Source: JANQKX01 sp039028695
Lineage (GTDB): Bacteria; Pseudomonadota; Alphaproteobacteria; Kiloniellales; Kiloniellaceae
NCBI GenBank assembly: GCA_039028695.1
Contig: JBCCHN010000011.1
Coordinates: forward strand, 10,666-74,665
Direction of reading: 5' to 3'
Length of the DNA: 64,000 bases
Shown: in pieces, positions 28,632 through 38,191 of the stretch
How positions within the stretch are numbered: position 1 is the stretch's first letter
Layout of the letters: the number at the start of each line of letters is the position of its first letter
The notes under the pieces: generated by a model
Told to the model about the DNA's origin: nothing
The model's database searches: none
Seen by the model: the letters and a program-made list of their open reading frames with translations, nothing else
Translations under genes and position numbers: made by a program

Positions 28632-30236
28632 ATGCCCACCTTCGGCGAACAACTGGTCAAGCTTCTGGAGGCCTATGGTATCACCCATGCCTTTGGCATC
28701 CCAGGTGTCCACACCGTTGAGCTTTATAGGGGCTTGCCAGCCAGTGGCATAACCCACGTCACGCCTCGGCACGAACAAGGGGCAGGGTTCATGGCGTATG
28801 GCTATGGCATTGCTTCTGGAAAACCGGCCGCCTGTTTCTTGATCACCGGTCCCGGTCTGGCCAATGCCGCGACAGCGATGGGCGAGGCGCGATCAGAATC
28901 GGCCCCCATGCTCGTGGTCGCCACCAACAACGAGACCTCTCACCTGGGCCTCGACAGCGGCCATTTGCATGCCACGAAGTCGCAGATCGGAATCGCCGAT
29001 CAGGTCAGCGATTCGACTCACCAGTTACTGGCACAAAAGAATGCCAATGGGGTACTCGGCCGCATGTTCTCGCGCTTCCACGCGGGGCGGCCGGGGCCGG
29101 CCTACTTGGAAATTCCGCTGGACCTGCTCTCCGATCCCTCGGCAATCACTCTAGACACCTGGCCCCCGGCCAGCCGGCCATCGCCAGACGAAGAGGCCAT
29201 CCGGAAAGCGGCTGGATTGTTAGCACGGGCCGAAAGGCCGGTTATATTGGTGGGGGGCGGGGCTTCGGATGCCAGCGATGGTGTTCGAGGACTATGCGAG
29301 CTGTTGGACTGCCCAGTGGTTTCGACCACGAGCGGTAAAGGTGTTTTGCCAGAAACACATCCGCTCAGCTTGGGCGCGAGCCTGCCCTTCCAGCCGGTCC
29401 AAGACTATCTTCGTGATGCCGATGTGGTTTTGGCCATTGGAACGGAAATGGCCGAGACCGACACCCTTTACACCTATACGTCCTATCAGATCGATGGTGC
29501 CTTGATTCGCATCGACATCGATTTGGACCAACTCAACAGAAATTACCGACCGGCACTGGCCATACTGTCCGACGCCGGTTTGGCACTTGCCGCCCTAAAA
29601 CGTGTCTTGCGGGCTCGAACGCTGGAGAAGAAATCTAGATCGGGCGCCTCGATTGCCTCGGGTCTCAAAATTCAGCTAACCGAACAATGGCTGCCGGGCG
29701 CCGACGCTCATAAAAAGGTCCTTGATATTCTCAGGCGCGTCATCGACGACGACGCCGTCTTGGTCAGCGAAGAATGTCAATTGGGTTACACGGCGAACCA
29801 ATACTTTGAATGTCGGCTGCCGCGAACCTACATTCACCCAAGCGGTTATGGCACCTTGGGACCGGCCGTGCCCGCGGCAATCGGTGCCAAGACCGCCCTT
29901 CCCGAGCGGCAAGTCGTGGCAATTGTCGGCGACGGCAGTTTCCTCTTTTCGGTTGGGGAAATGGCATCAGCGGCGGAACTCGGCCAGCCCCTGCCCATCG
30001 TCATGTGGAACTCCTCGGGATATAAGGAGATCGCCAACTATATGGACCGCTACGACATAGAGCGGGTTGGTGTCGATCTCAATACGCCAGACTTCCCGAC
30101 TTTAGCGCGGAGCTTTAACTGCCATGGTGCGCGCCCGAACAGTGCCGACGAGTTCGAGGCCGCCCTGCGTCAGGCACTGACAGCACAGGCGCCAACGCTC
30201 ATCGAGCTCAAGGAGGGAGCGGACTGGCTCGGCTGA
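28632..30236 (+). CDS. aruI: ThDP-dependent decarboxylase, AruI-like (5-guanidino-2-oxopentanoate decarboxylase)
   Basis: This 534-residue enzyme has the acetolactate-synthase fold. The ThDP-activating Glu48 is in PRHEQGAGFMAYGYG, the middle domain follows about residues 185-330 (RPVILVGGGASDAS), and the ThDP/Mg motif GDGSFLFSVGEMASAAELGQ runs to the metal-binding Asn in WNSSGYKEI. Homologues such as Pseudomonas AruI decarboxylate 2-ketoarginine to 4-guanidinobutyraldehyde. The specific call rests on neighbours: a guanidinobutyrase-type ureohydrolase 20 bp upstream and an AruH-like transaminase about 1.5 kb downstream. On sequence alone it could be another benzoylformate- or ALS-like carboligase. 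Confidence 0.75.
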   Translation: MPTFGEQLVKLLEAYGITHAFGIPGVHTVELYRGLPASGITHVTPRHEQGAGFMAYGYGIASGKPAACFLITGPGLANAATAMGEARSESAPMLVVATNNETSHLGLDSGHLHATKSQIGIADQVSDSTHQLLAQKNANGVLGRMFSRFHAGRPGPAYLEIPLDLLSDPSAITLDTWPPASRPSPDEEAIRKAAGLLARAERPVILVGGGASDASDGVRGLCELLDCPVVSTTSGKGVLPETHPLSLGASLPFQPVQDYLRDADVVLAIGTEMAETDTLYTYTSYQIDGALIRIDIDLDQLNRNYRPALAILSDAGLALAALKRVLRARTLEKKSRSGASIASGLKIQLTEQWLPGADAHKKVLDILRRVIDDDAVLVSEECQLGYTANQYFECRLPRTYIHPSGYGTLGPAVPAAIGAKTALPERQVVAIVGDGSFLFSVGEMASAAELGQPLPIVMWNSSGYKEIANYMDRYDIERVGVDLNTPDFPTLARSFNCHGARPNSADEFEAALRQALTAQAPTLIELKEGADWLG

Positions 30237-30410
30237 CGGAATAGAATCTCGGCTGATCGATGCTATGCATCAACAGCCGCCTTCCCGGGTCTCAGTTCGG
30301 CCCAAGTGCTTTAGCTCCACAGGGATGGAGAGCTTCAAATTCGAGTCCTTTTGGGAGGGGTGGCGGGCGTTTGTCGACCCGCACCCGGAATACCTGCGAC
30401 ACAACGCGAC

Positions 30411-31199
30411 CTAATTTGGCTCCGCGCCATAGACATCGAATGAGAAGTACTTGTCATTGATTGACTTATAGGTGCCATCCGCCCGCATGTCCTGAATGGC
30501 TTGTGTTAGTTGATCGCGGAGCTCTTCATTACCTTTGCGCAGCGCGATCCCCGCGCCTTCGCCGAGGCATCCCGCATCGTCCAAAACCGATCCGATGAGC
30601 TCGAAATCGTCGCCACCTTCCGATTTGAGTAGCGCTTCTTCGATTTGAATTCCATCTGCCACGTAGGCGACAATCCGGCCAGAAGCAAGGTCGCTATAAC
30701 CGTCTTCCTGAACCGCGTACAAGACAATCTCCGCGTCGGAGTGAAACTTGTCAAGATAGCAGTGCTGGGTGGTGGCCCGTTGGACACCGATCCGCTTTCC
30801 ATTGAGACCTTCCGCGGTGACCTCCAGGCCGCTGCCCTTGCGCGCGACGAATCGATCCGGTGTTTGGTAGTACTTACCGGTGAAATCGACCTTTTTCTTT
30901 CGTTCGTCGGTTATCGACATTGAAGCAATGATAATATCATACTTCTTCGCTAGAAGGCCCGGGATCATGCCTTCCCAGTCCTGAACAACCAGTTCGCATT
31001 CGCGACCGATCTTTTCGCAAAGTGCATAGGTCATATCCACATCGAAACCTTTGACGCTACCGTCAGAGTCGATCCAGTTGAACGGAGGATAGGCCCCTTC
31101 CGTTGCGACCCGGAGAACATCATCCGCCTTTGCCGAAGGCAAGGCCATGGTCATGGCCAAGCCAAGCAGAGACGCTAACATCAATCGAATCTTTCTCAT
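30411..31199 (-). CDS. ABC-type basic amino acid binding protein
   Basis: This is a 262-residue periplasmic protein with a cleavable signal (about 1-25, ending PSAKA-DD). The SBP family 3 fold is clear: LRVATEGAYPPFNWIDSDGSVKGFDVDMTYALCEKIG, DWEGMIPGLLAKKYDIIIASMSITDERKKKVDFTGKYY and GKRIGVQRATTQHCYLDKF. It resembles the lysine/arginine/ornithine-binding group (ArgT/AotJ). The start ATG 31199 follows AGAGGGA. No permease or ATPase gene is adjacent, so it is an orphan binding protein placed between the arginine-catabolic genes but on the other strand. It probably delivers arginine or a relative. Confidence 0.87.
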   Translation of the reverse strand: MRKIRLMLASLLGLAMTMALPSAKADDVLRVATEGAYPPFNWIDSDGSVKGFDVDMTYALCEKIGRECELVVQDWEGMIPGLLAKKYDIIIASMSITDERKKKVDFTGKYYQTPDRFVARKGSGLEVTAEGLNGKRIGVQRATTQHCYLDKFHSDAEIVLYAVQEDGYSDLASGRIVAYVADGIQIEEALLKSEGGDDFELIGSVLDDAGCLGEGAGIALRKGNEELRDQLTQAIQDMRADGTYKSINDKYFSFDVYGAEPN

Positions 31200-31696
31200 T
31201 TCTCAGTCCCTCTTCAGTCTGGTAACAGTTATTACGTTTAAGATCTTGATGTTTTGAAAGATCTTGGCGTCTTGGGCCTCTTTCCTTGGCCAATCGAACC
31301 TATCGGCGCAAAGTCGATAGAAAAGGATCATGTCCCTGAATAAACACGTGGTGCAACAAACTGTTTGTTCCTAAGCCGTTGTAACTGTCTCGCTGGTCGT
31401 CCCTAGGACTCAATCCATAGCACTTCCCTCATCTTCCAATTCCCTTAACTCAGGAGCTTCAATTTGCCGTTCCTCATGAGTTAGCTTTGGATTTTAAAAT
31501 ACCTTTTTTTCGAATTGACTTCGAATAAATAGAATATATCTTACTCATATGTCAAGTTGAACTTGCTTCGTCGCAGGAGGGCCGCAGGCACGAAACGGGA
31601 AGCGCGCGAGTCAAGAAAATGGGAGCTTGCCGCAGGCTGGTGGTTTCGAGTAATCGGTATTCCGTCGAAAAGCTATCTGGTAAGGGAGATGCCGGC
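31200..31696. promoter_or_regulatory. Divergent promoter region with CAAGTT-G-AACTTG palindrome
   Basis: This ~500-bp gap separates the binding protein (leftward) from the AruH-like gene (rightward). An AT-rich section at 31495-31550 is a likely promoter. A 13-bp palindrome, arms CAAGTT and AACTTG around a G, lies at 31553-31565. No gene is seen in the gap. Confidence 0.4.
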
Positions 31697-32908
31697 GTGA
31701 CTTGTCCCATTGAAGAAGATCCCTCAAAGCAGATGCCTAAAACACTCAAAGCGGCGAAGCGGTTTTCGGGTAAAACGGCGCGCGCATTCGATTTGTCCGA
31801 TAAGGCCTACGACCTCGAGCGCGAGGGACGAGATATCATCCACCTGAGCGTTGGCGATCCGGATTTCGACACGCCAGGGGTTGTCATTGACACCGCAGTT
31901 AGCTCCCTTAGGTCGGGTCGGACACATTATTCGCCTATCCCGGGCGAACCGGCCTTGCGGCGCGCAATTGCCGCCCAGGCGAGCGAAAAATACGGTCAGC
32001 CCGTCACAGCCGACCAGGTGGTGGTGTTTTCCGGGGCGCAGAACGCACTCTTTGCCACGATGATTTGCATGGCGGAGGTCGGCGATGAGGTTATTCTCGT
32101 CGAGCCAGCCTACACGACCTATGATGCTATTGCCGCATCCGGTGGGGCGAGGGCCGTTCGCGTAGCGCTTTCGGCTGAAGACGGATTTCAAATCGATGCT
32201 CGAAAGATCGAGAAAGGCATTACGAGCAAGACCCGGGCCATTCTAATCAACAGTCCGGGCAATCCCTCGGGAACGGTGTTTAGGCGTCCGGATCTAGAGG
32301 CGCTGATCGCATTGTGTCGCACAAAAGGTATTTGGTTGATTTCCGACGAAGTTTATTGGCCCTATATCTATAATGGAGAGCATGTTTCTCCTTATTCGCT
32401 CGATTGTGGCCCGCAGACGACCTTTGTCATCAATAGTCTCTCAAAATCCCATGCGATGACCGGTTGGCGCCTGGGGTGGGTGATTGCGCCGCCAAACCTG
32501 GTTCATCACCTCATCGATGTGGCGCAATGCATGCTGTTCGGTGTCAGCCAGTTTGTGCAAGATGCCGCGGTAACCGCCTTGACCGCCAAGCCGCCCGAGC
32601 TTGATGAAATGAAACGGGCGTTTCGCGAGAGGCGTGACAGCCTTTGTGCCGGTTTGGGTCGGGTCCGCGGCATCAAACCTCATGTCCCGGCTGGCGGCAT
32701 GTTCCTGTTGGCCGATGTTTCCGAAACCGGCTTGGACGGCTATGAATTTGCCGAACGCCTTCTGCAGGACCAGGGCTTATCCGTCGTTCCTGGCTTTGGG
32801 TTCGGAGATTCACTAAGCAATTTCGTACGTATCGGCTATCTTTCGAGCACGGAAATACTAGACGAGGCCGTGCGGCGGATTGAGCGGTTTGTGGGAGCCT
32901 TGCCTTAA
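31697..32908 (+). CDS. aruH: AruH-like arginine:pyruvate transaminase (class I/II aminotransferase)
   Basis: This protein of about 403 residues starts at GTG 31697, which has AGGGAG eight bases upstream; ATG 31733 is an alternative. Class I/II fold motifs are HLSVGDPDFDTP, GAQNALFATMICMAEVGDEVILVEPAYTTY, NSPGNPSG, LISDEVYWPYIYNGEHVSP and the PLP lysine in INSLSKSHAMTGWRLGWV, followed by CMLFGVSQFVQDAA. These stretches resemble Pseudomonas AruH closely, including HVSP and NSLSKSHAMTGWR. AruH converts arginine and pyruvate to 2-ketoarginine and alanine, the first step of the ATA pathway. The neighbouring AruI and ureohydrolase homologues support this. A generic aspartate/alanine-type transaminase cannot be excluded. 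Confidence 0.78.
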   Translation: MTCPIEEDPSKQMPKTLKAAKRFSGKTARAFDLSDKAYDLEREGRDIIHLSVGDPDFDTPGVVIDTAVSSLRSGRTHYSPIPGEPALRRAIAAQASEKYGQPVTADQVVVFSGAQNALFATMICMAEVGDEVILVEPAYTTYDAIAASGGARAVRVALSAEDGFQIDARKIEKGITSKTRAILINSPGNPSGTVFRRPDLEALIALCRTKGIWLISDEVYWPYIYNGEHVSPYSLDCGPQTTFVINSLSKSHAMTGWRLGWVIAPPNLVHHLIDVAQCMLFGVSQFVQDAAVTALTAKPPELDEMKRAFRERRDSLCAGLGRVRGIKPHVPAGGMFLLADVSETGLDGYEFAERLLQDQGLSVVPGFGFGDSLSNFVRIGYLSSTEILDEAVRRIERFVGALP

Positions 32909-32928
32909 GAGCTCGAGGAGCTGAACCA

Positions 32929-34305
32929 TTGATAACCGACCCAAAGACGGCCTGTCAGGCGGAATTGAGAGAATGGTTCGACAGCAAAGTCTCAACGCAA
33001 TTTTCTGTACGTGAACATCATGGCCACGACGAAAGCTGGCACACACCGGCGGTGCCGGACTATGTGCTCTTTGCTGAATCCGCTAGCGACGTTGTCGCCT
33101 GCGCTAAAATTTGTACCAAATACCAGGTGCCTATGATCCCCTTTGGTACAGGCTCCTCGATGGAGGGTAATGTCCAGGCCGTTGAGGGCGGTTTATCTAT
33201 CGACACCAGCCGAATGGATCGAATTTTGTCGGTCAATGCTGGCGACATGGACTGCGAAGTTGAAGCTGGTGTAACACGAGAGGCCCTGAACCTTCACTTG
33301 CGCGACAAGGGCCTCTTTTTCCCGGTGGACCCTGGCGCCAATGCGAGCCTCGCCGGTATGGCGGCGACCCGGGCCTCGGGTACGACAACCGTCAGATATG
33401 GTTCCATGCGCGATAATGTCATCGGCCTGGAGGTGGTTTTGGCCGATGGCACGGCCATTCGCACTGGTGGCCGCGCGCGAAAGTCCTCTTCGGGGTACGA
33501 CCTCACGCGGCTTTTTGTCGGGTCGGAGGGAACGCTTGGTGTCATCACCAAGGTTCGCCTCCGCCTGCATCCAATCCCTGAGTCAATTGTCGCGATGACT
33601 GCCCAATTCGCGACTGTCGAAGATGCCGTCGATTTGACCTGCACGATTATGCAGGCCGGCTTACCCGTTGCACGCGCCGAGCTTTTGGATGAGCTTGCTA
33701 TGACGGCGATCAATCGCTACTGCCGAACAGATTTTCCCGTCCTCCCGTCTCTCTTCTTCGAATTTCATGGTGCCGCATCGACCGTGACGGAGGTCTCCGA
33801 CGTGGTCCAGGCACTATGCGAAGAGCAAAATGCCGTAGGCCTCCAGATCGCATCACAGCCGGAAGATCGCAAAAAAATTTGGGACGCTCGCCACAAAATC
33901 GCTTTTGCGGAACGAACACTCCGCCCGGGAGCTCAAACATTTGTCACCGATGTTGCCGTGCCTATTTCGGCTCTTCCCGAAGCGATCCGTGCCGCTAAGT
34001 CGGATCTTCACGACACCGGCATGATTGCCCCCTTGAGCGGGCATGTCGGCGACGGTAACTTCCACTTGGCCCTGCTTATTGACCGAGAGATTTCCGAGGA
34101 GGTGACCCGTGCCGAGCAATTCCACGAGCGCCTGATTGAAAAGGCGATTGGCCTCGGCGGCAGTATTTCCGGGGAACACGGCATAGGAATGGGCAAGGCG
34201 CGATTCTTGGAGCGCGAGCATGGAGAGGCGGTGTCAGTTATGCGAACAATAAAACATGCCCTCGACCCCCTTGGTCTGTTGAATCCCGGGAAAATTTTTT
34301 CATAA
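32929..34305 (+). CDS. FAD-binding dehydrogenase, GlcD/D-lactate dehydrogenase type
   Basis: This 458-residue enzyme starts at TTG 32929, with GAGGAG eight bases upstream, only 20 bp after the AruH-like gene. The PCMH FAD domain shows IPFGTGSSMEGNVQA, DPGANASLAGMAATRASGTTTVRYG and GSEGTLGVIT; the C-terminal FAD-oxidase domain shows HVGDGNFH and GGSISGEHGIGMGKARFL. The family oxidises D-2-hydroxy acids (D-lactate, glycolate, D-2-hydroxyglutarate), passing electrons to the respiratory chain. In this operon a 2-hydroxy acid derived from a 2-keto acid such as 2-ketoarginine is conceivable. An IclR regulator follows directly. Confidence 0.87.
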   Translation: MITDPKTACQAELREWFDSKVSTQFSVREHHGHDESWHTPAVPDYVLFAESASDVVACAKICTKYQVPMIPFGTGSSMEGNVQAVEGGLSIDTSRMDRILSVNAGDMDCEVEAGVTREALNLHLRDKGLFFPVDPGANASLAGMAATRASGTTTVRYGSMRDNVIGLEVVLADGTAIRTGGRARKSSSGYDLTRLFVGSEGTLGVITKVRLRLHPIPESIVAMTAQFATVEDAVDLTCTIMQAGLPVARAELLDELAMTAINRYCRTDFPVLPSLFFEFHGAASTVTEVSDVVQALCEEQNAVGLQIASQPEDRKKIWDARHKIAFAERTLRPGAQTFVTDVAVPISALPEAIRAAKSDLHDTGMIAPLSGHVGDGNFHLALLIDREISEEVTRAEQFHERLIEKAIGLGGSISGEHGIGMGKARFLEREHGEAVSVMRTIKHALDPLGLLNPGKIFS

Positions 34306-34365
34306 TCAGTTTTGAAAGATAGTTGCAGACTCTATCTTGCATATTCATTCGTGGATCAAAATCCC

Positions 34366-35136
34366 ATGACCTCATCAAGCCCGGTGCGGCGAATTTCTTT
34401 GATCATCGATGCGGTTGCGGCGTCACGTGGCGGCATGACCTTGGGCGAGATCGCGTCAGTGGTCGAGCTTCCCCTATCCACCGTGCACCGCACCTTAAAC
34501 ATTTTGCTGGATGTTGGATATCTCAAGATCGAACCGACGGCAAAAGCTTACGAAATCGGAGACCGGCTTAAGCGGGTACTGTTATTGGACCTGTGCGCCG
34601 GCTCTCTTGGGGAGATCGCCCGACCGAATGTCGTGGAACTGGCGGAATACTTCACTGAATCGGCCTTTGTCGCCCAGCTTACGAGTTCCGGTGTTCAGCT
34701 GGTCGATTTCTATCTGCCCACCAAGGGTTCGCGGACCTTGGTCCATCCGGGTTTCGAGTTTCCAATGCATGCAACGGCGGCCGGAAAATCGATTTTTGCA
34801 TTCCAGTCAGAAGAAGCCGTCAAAACCGAGATGGCCAAGGGCCTGGCGCGTCATATGCCAAACACGATCACATCGCGCAAGATGATCCGGGCCGAATTGG
34901 CTAAAATTAGGGATCAAGGCTATGCGGTAAACGATGTAGAGCTGGACCCCGGCGTTTACGCCGTTGCTGCGCCAGTGTCGATGGGAAATGGTCTTGTCAT
35001 CGGGGCCCTGGCCGTCGTTGGCATTCGTAATCGCCTCCTTAAACACCACAAAGAAGACGAGATTTCCAGGCGTGTCATGGAGGCCGCAAAAGAAGTATCA
35101 CGGCTTATGGCCAATACCACGACACCTGTGAAGTGA
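34366..35136 (+). CDS. IclR-family transcriptional regulator
   Basis: This 256-residue regulator starts at ATG 34366; GTG 34351 is an alternative. The N-terminal winged HTH reads GGMTLGEIASVVELPLSTVHRTLNILLDVGYL and the C-terminal effector domain contains HATAAGKSIFAF and IRDQGYAVNDVELDPGVYAVAAPV, the IclR signature region. It follows the FAD dehydrogenase by 60 bp in the same direction and is the natural candidate regulator of the AruH-dehydrogenase unit and perhaps the SDR-AruI unit. Effector unknown. Confidence 0.87.
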   Translation: MTSSSPVRRISLIIDAVAASRGGMTLGEIASVVELPLSTVHRTLNILLDVGYLKIEPTAKAYEIGDRLKRVLLLDLCAGSLGEIARPNVVELAEYFTESAFVAQLTSSGVQLVDFYLPTKGSRTLVHPGFEFPMHATAAGKSIFAFQSEEAVKTEMAKGLARHMPNTITSRKMIRAELAKIRDQGYAVNDVELDPGVYAVAAPVSMGNGLVIGALAVVGIRNRLLKHHKEDEISRRVMEAAKEVSRLMANTTTPVK

Positions 35137-35600
35137 GTTCAAAATGACGAACAAACCGTTCAGATCTTGGAGTCACGTGAATCTTAGCGTCTCTGCCCAG
35201 TTGACTGTGAATACCTTTTCTAATGATCTCAATTGATCTGCTTGTCTTCTTGCAAATGCTGCTGATTTCTCTGCGGTATTGTGACTTAAGACTTTGGGCG
35301 CCTGGCGCATCGGGTGATTAGCGTGGCGGGAAAGCACTACTCAAGCGCCGGATCACCTAATTGCTTCGGCGTCGCCGGCTTTTTTTGAGACGTGGGGACT
35401 TTTCCAGATAATCAGATCGCCCGACGGCAACACCGGTGCGAACTGGGTGACAGAGTGTCCGGGATCAGAGTTTGTGAGACAGATTTGAGTTAATGAAAAT
35501 TGGAGGATTTCTGGGTCATCGTCACCGTCAAGGAGCGTAGATGAGACAGAAATCCGTGCCACAGGCGACAACGTCAGATAAATTTGTTAAAGATATCCGC
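35137..35600. other. Intergenic region without identifiable gene
   Basis: I see no supported gene. A minus-strand frame at 35353-35571 contains DGDDDPEILQFSLTQ, which I cannot assign to a family and treat as unproven. The region leads into the HlyD remnant. Confidence 0.35.
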
Positions 35601-35639
35601 CGCGCCACACTGCGGCATCCTGGATCGGCTCTTGCGCCT

Positions 35640-36089
35640 GGACTTGCGCGCGCCTCGGGCTGGCTTAGTGCACGAACTGGCCGTCTATACCATCGGCGGC
35701 GTGGTGCGTCTCAGCGACATCTTGCTCTAGATCGTACCCGACGATGATCGCCTGGTTCTGGACGCCCCATTCCGCCTCACGAAAGAGATCGCATCCGTCA
35801 AGGCATGGAGGCTCGCATTCGCTTTGCCGCCTTTAACGCCCGGACCGCACACGAGCCAAACGGTAAGATCACCTGGATCTCCCCGGATCAAACCCAGATG
35901 GCCGAGACCGGTGAGCCCTATTTCAAGATCCGTCTGCAGCTCAACGACGGCGAGCGCCAGCGCTTGGGGGAAAAGACCGAACCCGGCATGCCCGCCGATG
36001 TCATGATGACCTCAGAGGCCCGCTCCGTCAGCTCGTACCTTACCAGACCCATGACCGACCAATTCAATCGAGTCTTTCGGGAAAGGTGA
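35640..36089 (+). pseudogene. HlyD-family type I secretion adaptor, C-terminal remnant
   Basis: Two frames together encode the end of a membrane-fusion protein. The first gives LRAPRAGLVHELAVYTIGGV and then DIL-L-stop-IVPDDDRLVLDA, with an in-frame TAG at 35728-35730. After a frame change near 35800 the second gives MEARIRFAAFNARTAHEPNGKI, WISPDQTQMAETGEPYFKIR and PGMPADVMMTSEARSVSSYLTRPMTDQFNRVFRER to the stop at 36089. Intact HlyD/PrtE proteins are about 430-470 residues; only the last ~150 remain. No ABC exporter or TolC gene is adjacent. The locus is a relic of a type I secretion system. Confidence 0.8.
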
Positions 36090-36274
36090 TTTGACCAAGG
36101 CGCAAAGACGCTCGGAACTAGGCATCAAACTGGTTGCACCGGAAAACTCTCGAAATTGTTATACCCACTAGAGATCGCCGGCACAGGGCCGCGCCCCATT
36201 GCATTGGGGTCTGGGAAGACCCTCGACGTTTTTAGATGCCGATTTCTAACACTCGCCATTCAGTATAGCAGACT

Positions 36275-37819
36275 CTAACCCTTTTCTTGAGAAGCCAGGC
36301 GCTTAAGGGCAGTGCGGTCAACCTTACCTGTTGCGGTGTAGGGTATTGCTTCCAGCACTCGAATTTCCTCGGGCGCCTTGTAGCCTACGCGGTCCCTCGC
36401 AAAGCGAATGAGCTCTTGATCGCTCGGTTGATCGGCACCTGGGCGTAATTCGATATAAGCACGGACGTTTTCACCATGCATCGGGTCGTGAACACCCACA
36501 ACGCCGGCGGCGGCCACTGTTGTGTGCTCCAAAAGCGCGCTTTCGACTTCCTGGGGAGAGATATTGGAGCCGTCGTGTACAATGATCTGCTTGCTGCGAC
36601 CACGAAACCAGAAGTACCCGTCTTGGTCTATGCGCAGAATGTCGCCACTGTCGAGCCATCCATCCTGAATGGTTGCCTCGCTGGCCGCTGGATTGTTCCA
36701 ATACCCAGTCATGAGGGAAGGTGAACGCACCCAAAGACGCCCTTCCTGACCGACCGGTGCCTCGGACCCATTCTCATCGCGTAGGACAACCGTCGCACCC
36801 GGAAAGACCTTTCCAACTGAGCCAGGCCTATAGTCTGTTAACGGCCCATTGATAGAGATCCCACCAACTTCCGTCATTCCGTAACCTTCGCGTAACTCCA
36901 GGCCTGTCAAGTCGGTGAATTCCCGCATCAATTCACTGGAAGCCTTGTCACCCACAGAAACGCACGATCGAACCGAACTGAAATCCTCCATGGTCGCTCC
37001 ATGGTCGCGTATCAGTGCCAAGAGGGCCGAAGGCAGCATATGCAAGACGCTGGGACGGCTTTGCCTCAATAGCTGGAGAAGTGGTTCTGAATCGAGATGA
37101 CGCAACACCATTACCCTAGCTCCGGCCGCGAATCCGGCGAGAGCAAATTTGAAGGCCCCTCCATGGGATAACGACGTGCCGGAAAGTATGGCGTCTTTAG
37201 GGCTTAACATTGACGCTGTTCTAAAGGACTCAATGGTCCATCCAAGCGTCTCGAAGCTATGTGTGACGCCTTTGGGCGCGCCAGTGCTGCCGGATGTAAA
37301 AAAGATGACCGCCGGACAATCAGCTGATGGTGGTAGAAGCTCACGGGCCGGCGGCTCCGACCGTATCAGCTCATGGAACGTGGTACCTGGACCATCGCCA
37401 CCATATGTAACGCGGCCGAGTGGCAAGCGGCAGGCCAGCTTGCTGAGCGTTAGGTCCCTGGATCGTTCGTGATGGGCTAGAAGGATCGAAGGTTCAGCTA
37501 TGTCCAGGGCGTGGTCGATTTCTGGTGCCATATAGCGATAGTTTAGCGGCGTAGCAACCAGACCAGCCCTGAGGCAGGCCAAATAGTGAATTACCAGCTC
37601 GCAGCGGTTCGGCATGAGCGAGGCGACACGGTCTCCAGGTTTAAGGCCGAGGGCCAGCAGGTTTCCAGCTAGCCGCGCGCAGGCTTGGTCTAGCTCGCTC
37701 CAACTCCAGCGCTGTTCCAAGGACATCAGTGCGAGGTCATTTGGCTTTTTTTCCAGACCACTTTTCAGAATATCTGTCGGACTGACGGGCTGCTCAAGTG
37801 GTGGTCCAGTAAAAGGCAT
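36275..37819 (-). CDS. AMP-forming acyl-CoA synthetase
   Basis: This 514-residue protein is of the ANL superfamily. Core motifs are the P-loop-like VIFFTSGSTGAPKGVTHSF, REGYGMTEVGG, LDSGDILRIDQDGYFWFRGRSKQIIVHDGSNISPQEVESAL (with the hinge and ATP contacts) and the catalytic Lys in IPYTATGKVDRTAL. The enzyme activates a carboxylic acid via an acyl-adenylate and transfers it to CoA. The acid could be medium/long-chain or aromatic. It lies just downstream of an MFS-permease remnant on the same strand, which may once have imported its substrate. Confidence 0.88.
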   Translation of the reverse strand: MPFTGPPLEQPVSPTDILKSGLEKKPNDLALMSLEQRWSWSELDQACARLAGNLLALGLKPGDRVASLMPNRCELVIHYLACLRAGLVATPLNYRYMAPEIDHALDIAEPSILLAHHERSRDLTLSKLACRLPLGRVTYGGDGPGTTFHELIRSEPPARELLPPSADCPAVIFFTSGSTGAPKGVTHSFETLGWTIESFRTASMLSPKDAILSGTSLSHGGAFKFALAGFAAGARVMVLRHLDSEPLLQLLRQSRPSVLHMLPSALLALIRDHGATMEDFSSVRSCVSVGDKASSELMREFTDLTGLELREGYGMTEVGGISINGPLTDYRPGSVGKVFPGATVVLRDENGSEAPVGQEGRLWVRSPSLMTGYWNNPAASEATIQDGWLDSGDILRIDQDGYFWFRGRSKQIIVHDGSNISPQEVESALLEHTTVAAAGVVGVHDPMHGENVRAYIELRPGADQPSDQELIRFARDRVGYKAPEEIRVLEAIPYTATGKVDRTALKRLASQEKG

Positions 37820-37899
37820 GGATCAAGATCCGATCATGAGAGTCGATAAAAAAGGGCGATTCAATAAAACGATGAACCGAGCCTATGAAAAAAATGATC

Positions 37900-38074
37900 C
37901 TAAGGGCATCGTTGGATAACCCTAGCAGCAAACAGCAATGCAGCGGCGACCAAAATTGAGGCAATCCCAAAACTGCCCATCGTTTGCCTAAGGGCGCCAG
38001 CGGTGGCGGGACCAATGATTTGGGTCTGGTCGGCAAGGCCCAAAAACGATGTCATCAGTAAATCCCGCAACGAT
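37900..38074 (-). pseudogene. C-terminal remnant of an MFS permease
   Basis: Reading the minus strand from about 38074 to the TAG at 37900-37902 gives LLMTSFLGLADQTQIIGPATAGALRQ and MGSFGIASILVAAALLFAARVIQ. This looks like the last loop and final transmembrane helix of an MFS transporter. No start and no other helices are present. It precedes the acyl-CoA synthetase by about 80 bp on the same strand. Confidence 0.5.
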
Positions 38075-38191
38075 CATCTCGATTTCCTGATCGCCAAACG
38101 CCTTTTCCCTGCCGCGACAATTTTCAGTGCGTCATCTTTAGAAATTGTCTCTTCTGACACTCCAGGGCAACAATTCGAATTTATTTTTGTA

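Noticed and set aside
35353..35571. Minus-strand frame with a DGDDDPEILQFSL segment.
   Set aside because: It cannot be linked to any family and overlaps decayed DNA; not enough to call a gene.
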